Source: Bremerella sp. TYQ1 (lineage in GTDB: Bacteria > Planctomycetota > Planctomycetia > Pirellulales > Pirellulaceae). From it: a stretch of DNA of 64,000 bases. The notes under the pieces were generated by a model. The model ran no database searches. It saw nothing but the letters and a program-made list of their open reading frames with translations, and had not been told where the DNA came from. Positions 8,271-15,951 of this stretch are shown here, piece after piece (position 1 is the stretch's first letter; each line of letters opens with the position of its first letter). The translations under genes were made by a program, and so were the position numbers. The stretch lies in NCBI RefSeq assembly GCF_020150455.1, contig NZ_CP083740.1:4278001-4342000 (forward strand), given 5' to 3'.

Positions 8271-9917
8271 CTAGTTGCCAGTCAAAGCTTCCGGTTTATC
8301 GATCACCAGGTAATGCCCGTGATCGGCCGTCAGGATCAGGCACGTATCGTCCCAACCACCATGGGCTTCAATCCACTTGGTGACTTCGTGGAACGCTTCG
8401 TCGCCGCTAAGGACAGCGCCAATCGAGTTGTCGATGTTGTTCGAGTGATTGGCCCAGTCGACGTCGCCAGATTCAATCATCAACCACCATGGTTCCCCCT
8501 TTGCTTCCAACACCTCAAGGGCGGCAACGCTCATATCGGCAAGCGTTACGTTTTCGGTGATGTCGCTCTCGCTATATTCTTCTGCGTCGACAGGGCCTGA
8601 GCTTTTCGCACTGACGACGGGATCGAACTTGCCGTCGGCCGTTTGGTAAGGCAAGTGACCGCCAGAGACACCGAAGAAACCGAACAGCCGCTTATCCTGC
8701 TTGATGGCCCCATCGACCCCTTCGCTGAGAACATCCTTACCGCCACGGCCAGGCGTTCTCTGGGCGACTATATACTTGCCACCATTTTCAACGTCGATTG
8801 CTTTTAAATCCGCGTCCGGCAAGTAACGATTCCCATCGACGTAATTCTCTCCCTGGTTTCCATCCTTCTTCTTCTGGTCGCCCCAACCGCCACCAATCAA
8901 GACATCCAAGCCAGGCAATCCACCAGGATGAAAGACCGAAGGACGTCCGATCAAGTCGCGTGTGATGTCCTGGTAATCGTACCGATGCACATTGTTGGCG
9001 TACGCCGCCCCTGGCGTGGCATGGCAGATCGGCACGCTTGTCACAACACCGACGGTCCAACCTTTGTCTTGCAGCTGTCGCGAGATCGGCAGCACTTCGC
9101 GGCCCATGAAGTCAACATTGATCGAAGCATTGTACGTCTTGATGCCTGCCGTCATCGAAGTGGCTGACGATGCCGAATCGGTATAGGCATGCTTAATTTT
9201 CTTACCGCCGGCAATCAAGTATTTGTCGTCGGTCGGAACGCTCCAAGGAAACTCGCCGCCTGTCTCGGGGTCGTAACCCCCTTTGGTTTTGCCTCCCGGC
9301 GACGTGACAATCTGACGATCAACATTCACGTTGGTACCGTCGTTATGCGGAGTTGTCACGAAGTAACCGAAGTCGGTCTTCGCGCCGCGATAGTCTTGGA
9401 AGTGCAGGCCTGTTCCGCGACCTTCGTCGTAGCCAACGTTCCCTGTCTTGTTGATCGCAGCGGCCCAAGTGGTTTGCCAATCCATGCCATCGAACACGAA
9501 CAGAATGATCCGCTTCTTCCCGTCAGCTACCGCTTGCTGCTGCAAGCGATAAATGTCGGTTTGATCGAGATATTCTGCTTGCGAATTGACGGTTTGCGCA
9601 GGCAGGTAACCAAACAGTTTTTTCAGTTTCTCTTCGCTGCGATAAATGCTGTTCTCGCCGCGGAACTCGTCCAGGCCGATCCCGAAAGAGTAAACGGGAA
9701 TCAAACGATTCGAGTGAGTCGTCCAGCTTGAGTACTTCTCGGTGTTGGGTCCCCAGCGCAGTGCGTTGGGACGGTTGGTTTCGGCGTTATTCTTCTGAAT
9801 CTCAGATACCGGCGTCTTATCGAGCTTTTCTGCTCGAGCAGGTACCGAAATACAGGCAATCGTCAGCAACAACGACACAAAGGATGAAGACTTCAACACA
9901 GGTAGGTCTCGTTCCAT
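8271..9917 (-). CDS. PhoA-family alkaline phosphatase, short C-terminus
   Basis: 548 residues with an N-terminal export signal ending near VPARAE. Family motifs in order: LFVFDGMDW (metal Asp), YTDSASSATSMTAG (nucleophile Ser next to Asp), ESGDVDWANHSNN (metal Glu/Asp/His) and LTADHGHY (metal Asp-His). Family knowledge: two zinc and one magnesium ion drive hydrolysis of phosphomonoesters in the periplasm. Odd: the chain stops 15 residues after TADHGHY, so the C-terminal region that carries the last zinc His (H412 in E. coli PhoA) is absent. A GTG at 9899 is an alternative start. No clear Pho box was identified upstream. Confidence 0.88.
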   Translation of the reverse strand: MERDLPVLKSSSFVSLLLTIACISVPARAEKLDKTPVSEIQKNNAETNRPNALRWGPNTEKYSSWTTHSNRLIPVYSFGIGLDEFRGENSIYRSEEKLKKLFGYLPAQTVNSQAEYLDQTDIYRLQQQAVADGKKRIILFVFDGMDWQTTWAAAINKTGNVGYDEGRGTGLHFQDYRGAKTDFGYFVTTPHNDGTNVNVDRQIVTSPGGKTKGGYDPETGGEFPWSVPTDDKYLIAGGKKIKHAYTDSASSATSMTAGIKTYNASINVDFMGREVLPISRQLQDKGWTVGVVTSVPICHATPGAAYANNVHRYDYQDITRDLIGRPSVFHPGGLPGLDVLIGGGWGDQKKKDGNQGENYVDGNRYLPDADLKAIDVENGGKYIVAQRTPGRGGKDVLSEGVDGAIKQDKRLFGFFGVSGGHLPYQTADGKFDPVVSAKSSGPVDAEEYSESDITENVTLADMSVAALEVLEAKGEPWWLMIESGDVDWANHSNNIDNSIGAVLSGDEAFHEVTKWIEAHGGWDDTCLILTADHGHYLVIDKPEALTGN

Positions 9918-10509
9918 AGGTAAGGCGGGGGGAAATTCATCCGAAGATAACCCTCTATTGAACCTCTCGGCGGCTGGCTTTCACACCCCCACTTCGCGCA
10001 GTCCGTACGTCTTTTTGCGCAGTCCAATTCATACACCCTTAATCCTCTCGGAAATGGTTCGCTCCTTCCAGGATACCGCACCACAAAACTGCCAATTCGC
10101 TCTCCACTCACTTATTGGGGGCTGACACAGTCAATCGGAAGGATTCTCAAAGTGACGTAGGACACGAAACCGATTTTCAGCGTTGTCAACGATCTGTGCA
10201 GCGGCTGCTTTCGAATTAAGCGAGCCTGTGTGCCGTTGGAAATTTGATGATCACCCTTCCTTTGGAAAGCCGGCGAAATTCGCTTTTGTATGAAAACCCG
10301 CAGAACGCGGTTATTCGCCGGGGATCTGTCAGAGATTCTCCCTCCCTATTTTGGATGATTTCAATTTTTTGCTTTTTGTGTGGCACACTCTTTGCCCTGT
10401 CTAACACCAGACGATATCCCGATATATCTCGGTGATGTCGTGCTCAGGAATCGGAAGAGGCTTTATCGTTCTGTTTTTTTCTTCTAACAACTTCCGGAGA
10501 TAAACTCTC
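9918..10509. other. Divergent intergenic region (592 bp)
   Basis: Lies between the leftward phosphatase and a rightward DUF1559 gene. It holds the GATATCCCG element at 10413-10421. A 72-codon leftward frame at 9893-10111 overlaps the phosphatase start and has no recognisable content, so it is not called. The rest is AT-richer than its surroundings and otherwise featureless to me. Confidence 0.5.
10413..10431 (+). promoter_or_regulatory. GATATCCCG element (copy B)
   Basis: GATATCCCGATATATCTCG, 78 bp before the DUF1559 start at 10510. It matches copy C (12303) at 17 of 19 positions, much more than the shared 9-mer core, and lies at nearly the same distance from the gene. Confidence 0.5.
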
Positions 10510-11463
10510 ATGATGTGCTCGAATCGAACACGTCGCGGCTTCACCCTGGTGGAGCTCTTAGTCGTCATCGCGATCATTGGCGTGCTGATCGCCCTGCTCC
10601 TTCCTGCCGTCCAGCAGGCCCGCGAAGCCGCGCGGCGCATGCAGTGCACAAACAATCTCAAACAGCTTGGGATCGCATTGCACACTTACAACGATACCTA
10701 TCGGACGCTACCGATGGGCGTGCTCGAAAAGCACAACTGGCGCGTGGCCGTACTTCCCTACTTGGAACAAAACAATCTGTACGACCAACTCGATTTCTCG
10801 GAGAACTTCCGCGGCGATCAGACAACCGCCAACACGCCGCTGCTGAGCGAGAACGCGGTGGAGATGTTCGTCTGTCCTTCGAGCCCGCTCGATCCCGTCA
10901 TGAACCCTGGTTGGAACGGTAACAACTATCAGTACCACCATTACATGGGCGTCAGCGGCGCGGTCGGTACGAGCGTCGGAACATGCCAGAAGTTTTATGG
11001 CTGGAACTGCGACAACGGGCCGTTCTCGGTGAACAAGAAAGTCCGCCTCGCCGAGCTGACCGATGGTACTTCCAACACGATGATCGTGGGTGAGCAATCG
11101 GAACGTGTGAAGTACACCGGATCGGGAGTCGGATCGTGGCCATTCGCCGAAGGCAAGACGATGTCGCCAGGCGGATACCATGGTGGCTGGGAAGGCCCCG
11201 GCAACTTGAGCGAAACCGGCTCGCAGTATGGCATCATGTCGGGAATCGTGCCGATTCAATATGGTCCGAACGCCACGTGCCCTGATCCCTGGGACTGCGG
11301 CTATTGCTATATCAACTCGACCATCCTGGCTTCGGCTCATCCTGGCGGGATCAACATCTTGCTGGCCGATGGTTCGGTTCGTTTCATTCCGGAAACGATC
11401 GATCTGAACAACTTCAAGTTGCTGGCCCTCAAGAGCGACGGCGAAGTCGTTCAGTTTGATTAA
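10510..11463 (+). CDS. DUF1559 pseudopilin-like protein
   Basis: 317 residues; CCGGAG about ten bases upstream supports the ATG at 10510. Prepilin N-terminus [18 protein letters not shown], then [33 protein letters not shown] and HPGGINILLADGSVRFIPET. Richer in Cys than its paralogues (WNCDNG, CPDPWDCGYC), which could form disulfides outside the cell. The partner lipoprotein begins 27 bp downstream. Confidence 0.93.
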   Translation: MMCSNRTRRGFTLVELLVVIAIIGVLIALLLPAVQQAREAARRMQCTNNLKQLGIALHTYNDTYRTLPMGVLEKHNWRVAVLPYLEQNNLYDQLDFSENFRGDQTTANTPLLSENAVEMFVCPSSPLDPVMNPGWNGNNYQYHHYMGVSGAVGTSVGTCQKFYGWNCDNGPFSVNKKVRLAELTDGTSNTMIVGEQSERVKYTGSGVGSWPFAEGKTMSPGGYHGGWEGPGNLSETGSQYGIMSGIVPIQYGPNATCPDPWDCGYCYINSTILASAHPGGINILLADGSVRFIPETIDLNNFKLLALKSDGEVVQFD

Positions 11464-11490
11464 GAAGCAGGAGCGAAGAGTTAACGAGCT

Positions 11491-11916
11491 ATGGTTTCAT
11501 CCACAACGATTCTAGCCCGGTTGAAGTTCCCCAGCACGCTGATGGTGCTGGGGTTGTTGGCGACACTGGGATGCAGTTCCTCCGAGCAAGGAGGCATGGT
11601 CTCCGGTCGCGTCACGCTGAACGGCAAACCACTGACCGATGCAAACATCAAGTTTCACAACGCGGACTTAGGCGTCGGCATCACGTGCCCGCTGAGACCT
11701 GATGGTACGTTTGCCAGTGATACGAAGATTCCTGAGGCGACCTACCAAGTTGCCATATCACCTGCCGCTTCGGTCCACGAGCCTGGCGCGAGCGGCATGC
11801 CGACGATTCCCAAGCTGCCCAAAGGGCTGCCCAAGAAGTACAGCGAACCAGAAACGAGTGACCTCTCTGCCGAGGTCCGCTCACAAACGGAGAATGAATT
11901 TACGTTCGAGCTGTAA
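11491..11916 (+). CDS. Carboxypeptidase-regulatory-like lipoprotein (DUF1559 partner)
   Basis: 141 residues. Signal peptide ending LLATLGC (lipobox), then a small beta-sandwich domain starting VSGRVTLNGKPLTDANIKF. A Pro/Gly-rich linker (GMPTIPKLPKGLPKKY) near residues 100-117 may be the exposed segment. Same operon position as the other pairs. Function unknown beyond the likely surface location. Confidence 0.84.
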   Translation: MVSSTTILARLKFPSTLMVLGLLATLGCSSSEQGGMVSGRVTLNGKPLTDANIKFHNADLGVGITCPLRPDGTFASDTKIPEATYQVAISPAASVHEPGASGMPTIPKLPKGLPKKYSEPETSDLSAEVRSQTENEFTFEL

Positions 11917-11958
11917 TTCGGCTCACGCCCCTTTCCCTGGGGGAATGTTGTCTCGTAC

Positions 11959-11986
11959 GTCTCGCAGGCAAGTCGACCTGCGAGAC
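11959..11986 (+). terminator. Stem-loop after DUF1559/lipoprotein pair
   Basis: GTCTCGCAGG (11959-11968) and CCTGCGAGAC (11977-11986) form a perfect 10-bp stem with an 8-base loop, 43 bp past the lipoprotein stop. There is no T tract, so it may be an mRNA 3' stabiliser rather than an intrinsic terminator. Confidence 0.45.
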
Positions 11987-12302
11987 GGTCACCGTGGAAA
12001 TCGCTTCGAGCGCCCAACAGGTGATGTATGAGCCGTGACGACTCAAATAGTCTGCGCGAAGTTTGCGCCTAGTTTCCGCAAGGCTTCGCCTAAACGTTGA
12101 ACAATCTGCGCGTTTCGGTAAGCAGATGTCGATTATTTTGCGCGCTATTTAAATTTGTTTGATCTCGTTTAATCGCCCGTTATCGTCCGTCTCGGTCGAT
12201 TGATGGAACGATGATTACCTCTAGGCGTTTCTATCCGCCCAATTTGCAGCGCATCGACCCGAAACGCTATTCACAGCGTTCGAAATTGGTCTAAGCTTTG
12301 CT

Positions 12303-12321
12303 GATATCCCGGTATAGCTCG
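12303..12321 (+). promoter_or_regulatory. GATATCCCG element (copy C)
   Basis: GATATCCCGGTATAGCTCG, 81 bp before the DUF1559 start at 12403; near-identical to copy B at 10413. Confidence 0.5.
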
Positions 12322-12402
12322 AGATGGACTTCTATCTGGAAGGCTCCATCCACCGCATTGTTTCCATCCTTACTACCTTCCCTACCCAAGAGCATCTGTC
12401 CC

Positions 12403-13464
12403 ATGAAAACCTATCTGTCGAAACGTCGTTTCGCATTTACTTTGGTCGAACTCCTGGTGGTGATTGCCATCATCGGCGTCTTGATCGCCCTGTTACTTCC
12501 AGCCGTGCAACAGGCCCGCGAAGCGGCTCGCCGGATGCAGTGCAGCAATAATTTGAAGCAGCTGGGCTTGGCTCTGCACAACTACCACGACACCAACCGT
12601 GCGTTTCCGATGGTTACTTACATCGATAACACGCATCGTCCGGCAAGCTGGCTCGTGCGACTCTGGCCATTCATCGAACAGTCAGCCGCCTACGACCAAT
12701 GCACGTTCCAAAGCGATTGGACTGGGATCGGCTTCGATAAAAACTGGCGTGTCACCACGACGCTGTACATTGACTCGCTTGTCTGTCCTTCAAACCCAAT
12801 GGAACATTTTCTGGAACAAAGCTCGAGCAGCGCGACCCAAAACGATGGTGCTCCGGCCCAAGTTCGCTATCAGCGTGCCGACTACGTCGGTGTCGGTGGA
12901 CGATTCAAAGGGAACTCTGTTAATCATTCCGATCCAAAGTCGGTGTGGATCGGCTACCACGGGATGAATGACTACAACGGCATCTTCGTGGCACTCGATA
13001 CCAATTACAATCAGATCGTCCGTTTCAAAGACATCACCGACGGTACAAGCAACACGCTCGCCATCGGCGAACAATCCAACTACGTTCGTGCTCTCGATCA
13101 AAACACGGGCGAAATCACGAAGCACGATGCTCGCGAATATGGTCATCGCGGTGGCGCTTGGAGCGGTGGCGGTGGTCACAGCGGCTACAGTTCGTGGTAT
13201 GGCAACTGGGAAGGTCATTCTTCGTTCCGCAAGGGCATCAACTATTTCCATGCCGCTGGTTACAACGCCGATTCCGGCACTGGAAACAACCCAACCTATA
13301 ACGGTCGTTCGGGGCACCACACAACGTTTACTTCGGCTCATCCCGGCGGCGCGATGTTTGTCATGGGCGATGGTTCGACTCGATTTGTCAGCGAGAACAC
13401 ACCGCTGAATGTTCTGCAATTCCTAGCCGATCGAACCGACGGCGAAGTCATTCCAGAGTATTAA
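12403..13464 (+). CDS. DUF1559 pseudopilin-like protein
   Basis: 353 residues. ATG 12403 is preferred: it gives a normal short leader MKTYLSKRR before [16 protein letters not shown]. The longer frame from 12298 would put 35 unrelated residues before a prepilin signal and run through the regulatory element. As in the 7991 gene, Ala stands where Gly usually precedes the Phe. Family blocks [33 protein letters not shown], a long Gly/His/Ser loop (SGGGGHSGYSSWYGNWEGHSS) and HPGGAMFVMGDGSTRF. Closest in the window to the 14329 gene. Confidence 0.93.
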   Translation: MKTYLSKRRFAFTLVELLVVIAIIGVLIALLLPAVQQAREAARRMQCSNNLKQLGLALHNYHDTNRAFPMVTYIDNTHRPASWLVRLWPFIEQSAAYDQCTFQSDWTGIGFDKNWRVTTTLYIDSLVCPSNPMEHFLEQSSSSATQNDGAPAQVRYQRADYVGVGGRFKGNSVNHSDPKSVWIGYHGMNDYNGIFVALDTNYNQIVRFKDITDGTSNTLAIGEQSNYVRALDQNTGEITKHDAREYGHRGGAWSGGGGHSGYSSWYGNWEGHSSFRKGINYFHAAGYNADSGTGNNPTYNGRSGHHTTFTSAHPGGAMFVMGDGSTRFVSENTPLNVLQFLADRTDGEVIPEY

Positions 13465-13491
13465 TCGAAACCCATCCCTAATCCGCTTTCG

Positions 13492-13929
13492 ATGAGAACG
13501 ACAATGTCCTCCTTACAAAGTTTCAGCGCGGCAATGCTGTTGGCATTCGCAGCAACTTCGCTAGGTTGTTTCAGCAGCTCGTCGGTCGATCTGTTGGAAA
13601 CAACAGGAACGGTCACCAAAGATGGCGTTCCGTTGGTCAAAGCTCGCTTGGAATTCCTGCCGGTGAATGGCAACGGCGCCACCAGCCAAGGCATCACCGA
13701 CGAGAACGGCAACTTCAAGTTGTACTACTCGACTGGAAAGCTTGGCGCCGTTCCTGGTCCACATAAAGTGACCGTTCAAGATGGTTTCAAATCGGGAAGC
13801 AAAGATCCTCACGCGGCTTCTCAAAAAGATCCCACCAAAGCGCCTCCAGCTCCGAAGGAGCAATCGGGCCAAGAGATTCTCGTGACCATTGAACCTGGTC
13901 AAGAGAACCACATCGAGATCGAACTTTAA
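13492..13929 (+). CDS. Carboxypeptidase-regulatory-like lipoprotein (DUF1559 partner)
   Basis: 145 residues from ATG 13492; ATG 13504 is an equally good start. Signal peptide ending AATSLGC (lipobox), then GTVTKDGVPLVKARLEFLPV and GNFKLYYSTGKLGAVPGPHK, the beta-sandwich domain, and a Lys/Pro-rich tail before the last strand. Shares the STGxxGAVxGxHxV block with the lipoprotein at 15403, so these two pairs look like a recent duplication. Confidence 0.84.
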   Translation: MRTTMSSLQSFSAAMLLAFAATSLGCFSSSSVDLLETTGTVTKDGVPLVKARLEFLPVNGNGATSQGITDENGNFKLYYSTGKLGAVPGPHKVTVQDGFKSGSKDPHAASQKDPTKAPPAPKEQSGQEILVTIEPGQENHIEIEL

Positions 13930-13966
13930 AACAACGTCCTTCTGTAATCGCATTACAGGTGGACAC

Positions 13967-14005
13967 AAAAGACCCTCGCGATGCCTTTACGTGGGGGTCT
14001 TTTTT
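13967..14005 (+). terminator. Rho-independent terminator
   Basis: AAAGACCCTCGCG is followed by CGTGGGGGTCTTTTTT, a GC-rich stem ending in a T run, 38 bp past the lipoprotein stop. Just before it, CTGTAAT/ATTACAG (13942-13958) forms a second small hairpin. Confidence 0.75.
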
Positions 14006-14263
14006 CGTGGAGTCACGACAACTGCTGGAACGTTGCGCAGCACGCTGCGAAATTCCAGGCACTCTCTACCATCTCGACTGCCCCTGCTGTTTTGCTGAGG
14101 AATCTTACGGAATTCCACATACATCGCTGATGTGGAGCCATCTTCCCTGAAAGAGTGATTAGGTCGCTTCATATTGCCTTAGCCCCTTATCACCATGAGG
14201 TTGCTTTGGATTGGTAACGCGCCGAGGAGAAGGTCAGCAAAAATGGCCCTAATTTTGCTTACT

Positions 14264-14272
14264 CGGGATATC
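14264..14272 (-). promoter_or_regulatory. GATATCCCG element (copy D)
   Basis: CGGGATATC on the plus strand, 56 bp before the DUF1559 start at 14329; same 9-mer as copies A-C, oriented as in copy A. Confidence 0.4.
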
Positions 14273-14328
14273 GAATTCATCTATGTACCGTTAATCGATT
14301 TGTTCCGAACAGAAATTTGGAGGCCACC

Positions 14329-15360
14329 ATGAGCGCGTTTACTCAACAACGAAAAGCGTTCACTCTTGTGGAACTGCTTGTCGTCATCGCAATCATTGGC
14401 GTTTTAATTGCCCTGCTATTGCCAGCCGTTCAACAAGCACGCGAAGCCGCGCGGCGGATGCAGTGCAGTAACAACTTGAAGCAGTTGGGGCTCGCTCTGC
14501 ACAACTATCACGACACGCACCTCTGTTTTCCGATCACCTATCATCTCTCGCCGAGCAACCGAAAACCGGCCAGTTGGATGGTTCGCGTGATGCCGTTTAT
14601 GGATCAAGCAGGCGCCTTCAGCCAACTGACGTTCGACGATACCGACTTCGGGGCTTATAACCTCGATCGAAACTGGCAGATCACGCAAAACTTGTACATG
14701 GAGTCGGTCCGCTGTCCGTCGAATCCGATGCCGGCGAAATGGACCCAAGACGTTCCTCAGGAAACGCAAGATCTGGGTGCCCCTTCCGAGACGGCCGAGT
14801 ACCAGATCGCCGACTATACCGGCGTCGCTGGTGACTACAACGGATCGAATCCGAGTCATTGGAATGGCTACCGCGGTCGCAAGGACTACAGCGGAATTTT
14901 CATCTCGATCGACGACTTCAACAGCAAGACTTGTTCGTTCCGTGACGTGACCGATGGCACGAGTAATACCTTGGCAATTGGCGAACAGTCAGACTACTTC
15001 CGCTATCTCGATAACAACGGCGAAGTCCAAAAGGCGGATCACCGCAGCTGGATCAACGAAGCTGGTCTGTTTTGTGGCGGCGGCGGCGGAACCAAAGGAC
15101 AAGCTCGGGCCTACTGGAAAGGTGTTTCCTCGGTTCGTGCCGGAATCAACGTGCTTGCTCCGGGAGTCAACAATCCGTTTGGCGTGGGCCTGATGTACAC
15201 GCGTCCGCGACATCACACGCCGTTTGTATCCGCTCACCCAGGCGGTGCCATGTTCACGATGGCGGATGGATCCGTTCGATTTGTCAGCGAACATATCGTG
15301 TTCGACACGCTCGAGAATCTGGCCGACCGATCCGATGGCCAAGTGATCGGCGAATTCTAA
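14329..15360 (+). CDS. DUF1559 pseudopilin-like protein
   Basis: 343 residues from ATG 14329, with GGAGG six bases upstream; the in-frame TTG at 14317 overlaps that ribosome-binding site. Prepilin N-terminus ([18 protein letters not shown]), [41 protein letters not shown] loop and HPGGAMFTMADGSVRF. Strongly similar to the 12403 gene along its length. Confidence 0.94.
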   Translation: MSAFTQQRKAFTLVELLVVIAIIGVLIALLLPAVQQAREAARRMQCSNNLKQLGLALHNYHDTHLCFPITYHLSPSNRKPASWMVRVMPFMDQAGAFSQLTFDDTDFGAYNLDRNWQITQNLYMESVRCPSNPMPAKWTQDVPQETQDLGAPSETAEYQIADYTGVAGDYNGSNPSHWNGYRGRKDYSGIFISIDDFNSKTCSFRDVTDGTSNTLAIGEQSDYFRYLDNNGEVQKADHRSWINEAGLFCGGGGGTKGQARAYWKGVSSVRAGINVLAPGVNNPFGVGLMYTRPRHHTPFVSAHPGGAMFTMADGSVRFVSEHIVFDTLENLADRSDGQVIGEF

Positions 15361-15402
15361 ACGTGTTGAGTTTCTCAACCACTTAACCTCAACTCGAGAA
15401 GA

Positions 15403-15834
15403 ATGATGCAACGATTCCTGCTCGCGATTGGCTTGGCTCTCGCATTGGTCGCAATGGGCTGTAGCCATTACGATGGCCCGCCGTTGGACGAAGTGACTGG
15501 TACCGTCACTAAAGATGGAAAGCCGTTGGCCGGGGCAACGCTCGAGTTCTATCCAACCGTGGGTGGAGCTCCTTCCTATGGCAAATCGAATCAAGCTGGA
15601 GAATTCAAACTTCGCTATTCCACCGGCGAATTCGGAGCCGTCGCTGGTACGCACCGTGTCAGCGTCATCGGTGGAAAAACGTCCGGCGAAGCAGCGGTGA
15701 AAAATGTCGACGCCGACGGTAACGAGTTCATGGCCAATCCAGACGCCGCCCCCAAGCGAGGTCAAAAGCCACGCCAGGGGATCGAAGTTGAAGTCAACGC
15801 CGGCGAACCAACCCACTTGGAGATCGCGCTTTAA
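15403..15834 (+). CDS. Carboxypeptidase-regulatory-like lipoprotein (DUF1559 partner)
   Basis: 143 residues (ATG 15403 or the adjacent ATG 15406). Signal peptide ending ALVAMGC (lipobox), then TGTVTKDGKPLAGATLEFYP and FKLRYSTGEFGAVAGTHRV. Same layout as the 13492 protein. It closes the last of the five pairs and is followed by a clear terminator. Confidence 0.84.
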   Translation: MMQRFLLAIGLALALVAMGCSHYDGPPLDEVTGTVTKDGKPLAGATLEFYPTVGGAPSYGKSNQAGEFKLRYSTGEFGAVAGTHRVSVIGGKTSGEAAVKNVDADGNEFMANPDAAPKRGQKPRQGIEVEVNAGEPTHLEIAL

Positions 15835-15890
15835 ACCGATCTCCTACCAAAAGCCACCCGCGGAACCAGAGAAGGTGGCATCCAAGAAGA

Positions 15891-15923
15891 GGCTCTCGCG
15901 ATCAATTCGCGAGGGCCTTTTTG
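15891..15923 (+). terminator. Rho-independent terminator
   Basis: GGCTCTCGCGA, loop TCAAT, TCGCGAGGGCC, then TTTTT. Stem of 11 bp with one mismatch, 57 bp past the lipoprotein stop. Confidence 0.8.
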
Positions 15924-15951
15924 CATTGGTCGTATCAAAACAACGTCGCAA

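Larger units (their letters stand above)
11917..12402. other. Intergenic region (486 bp) with regulatory element
   Basis: Contains a perfect 10-bp stem-loop at 11959-11986 and the GATATCCCG element at 12303. The stretch between them holds short repeats of the type TTTGCGC/CTGCGCG (around 12050-12150), with no clear organisation. An upstream in-frame extension of the next gene to 12298 is rejected in favour of ATG 12403. Confidence 0.5.

Noticed and set aside
9893-10111. 72-codon minus-strand ORF at the phosphatase start
   Set aside because: Overlaps the phosphatase N-terminus and has no motif or ribosome-binding site.
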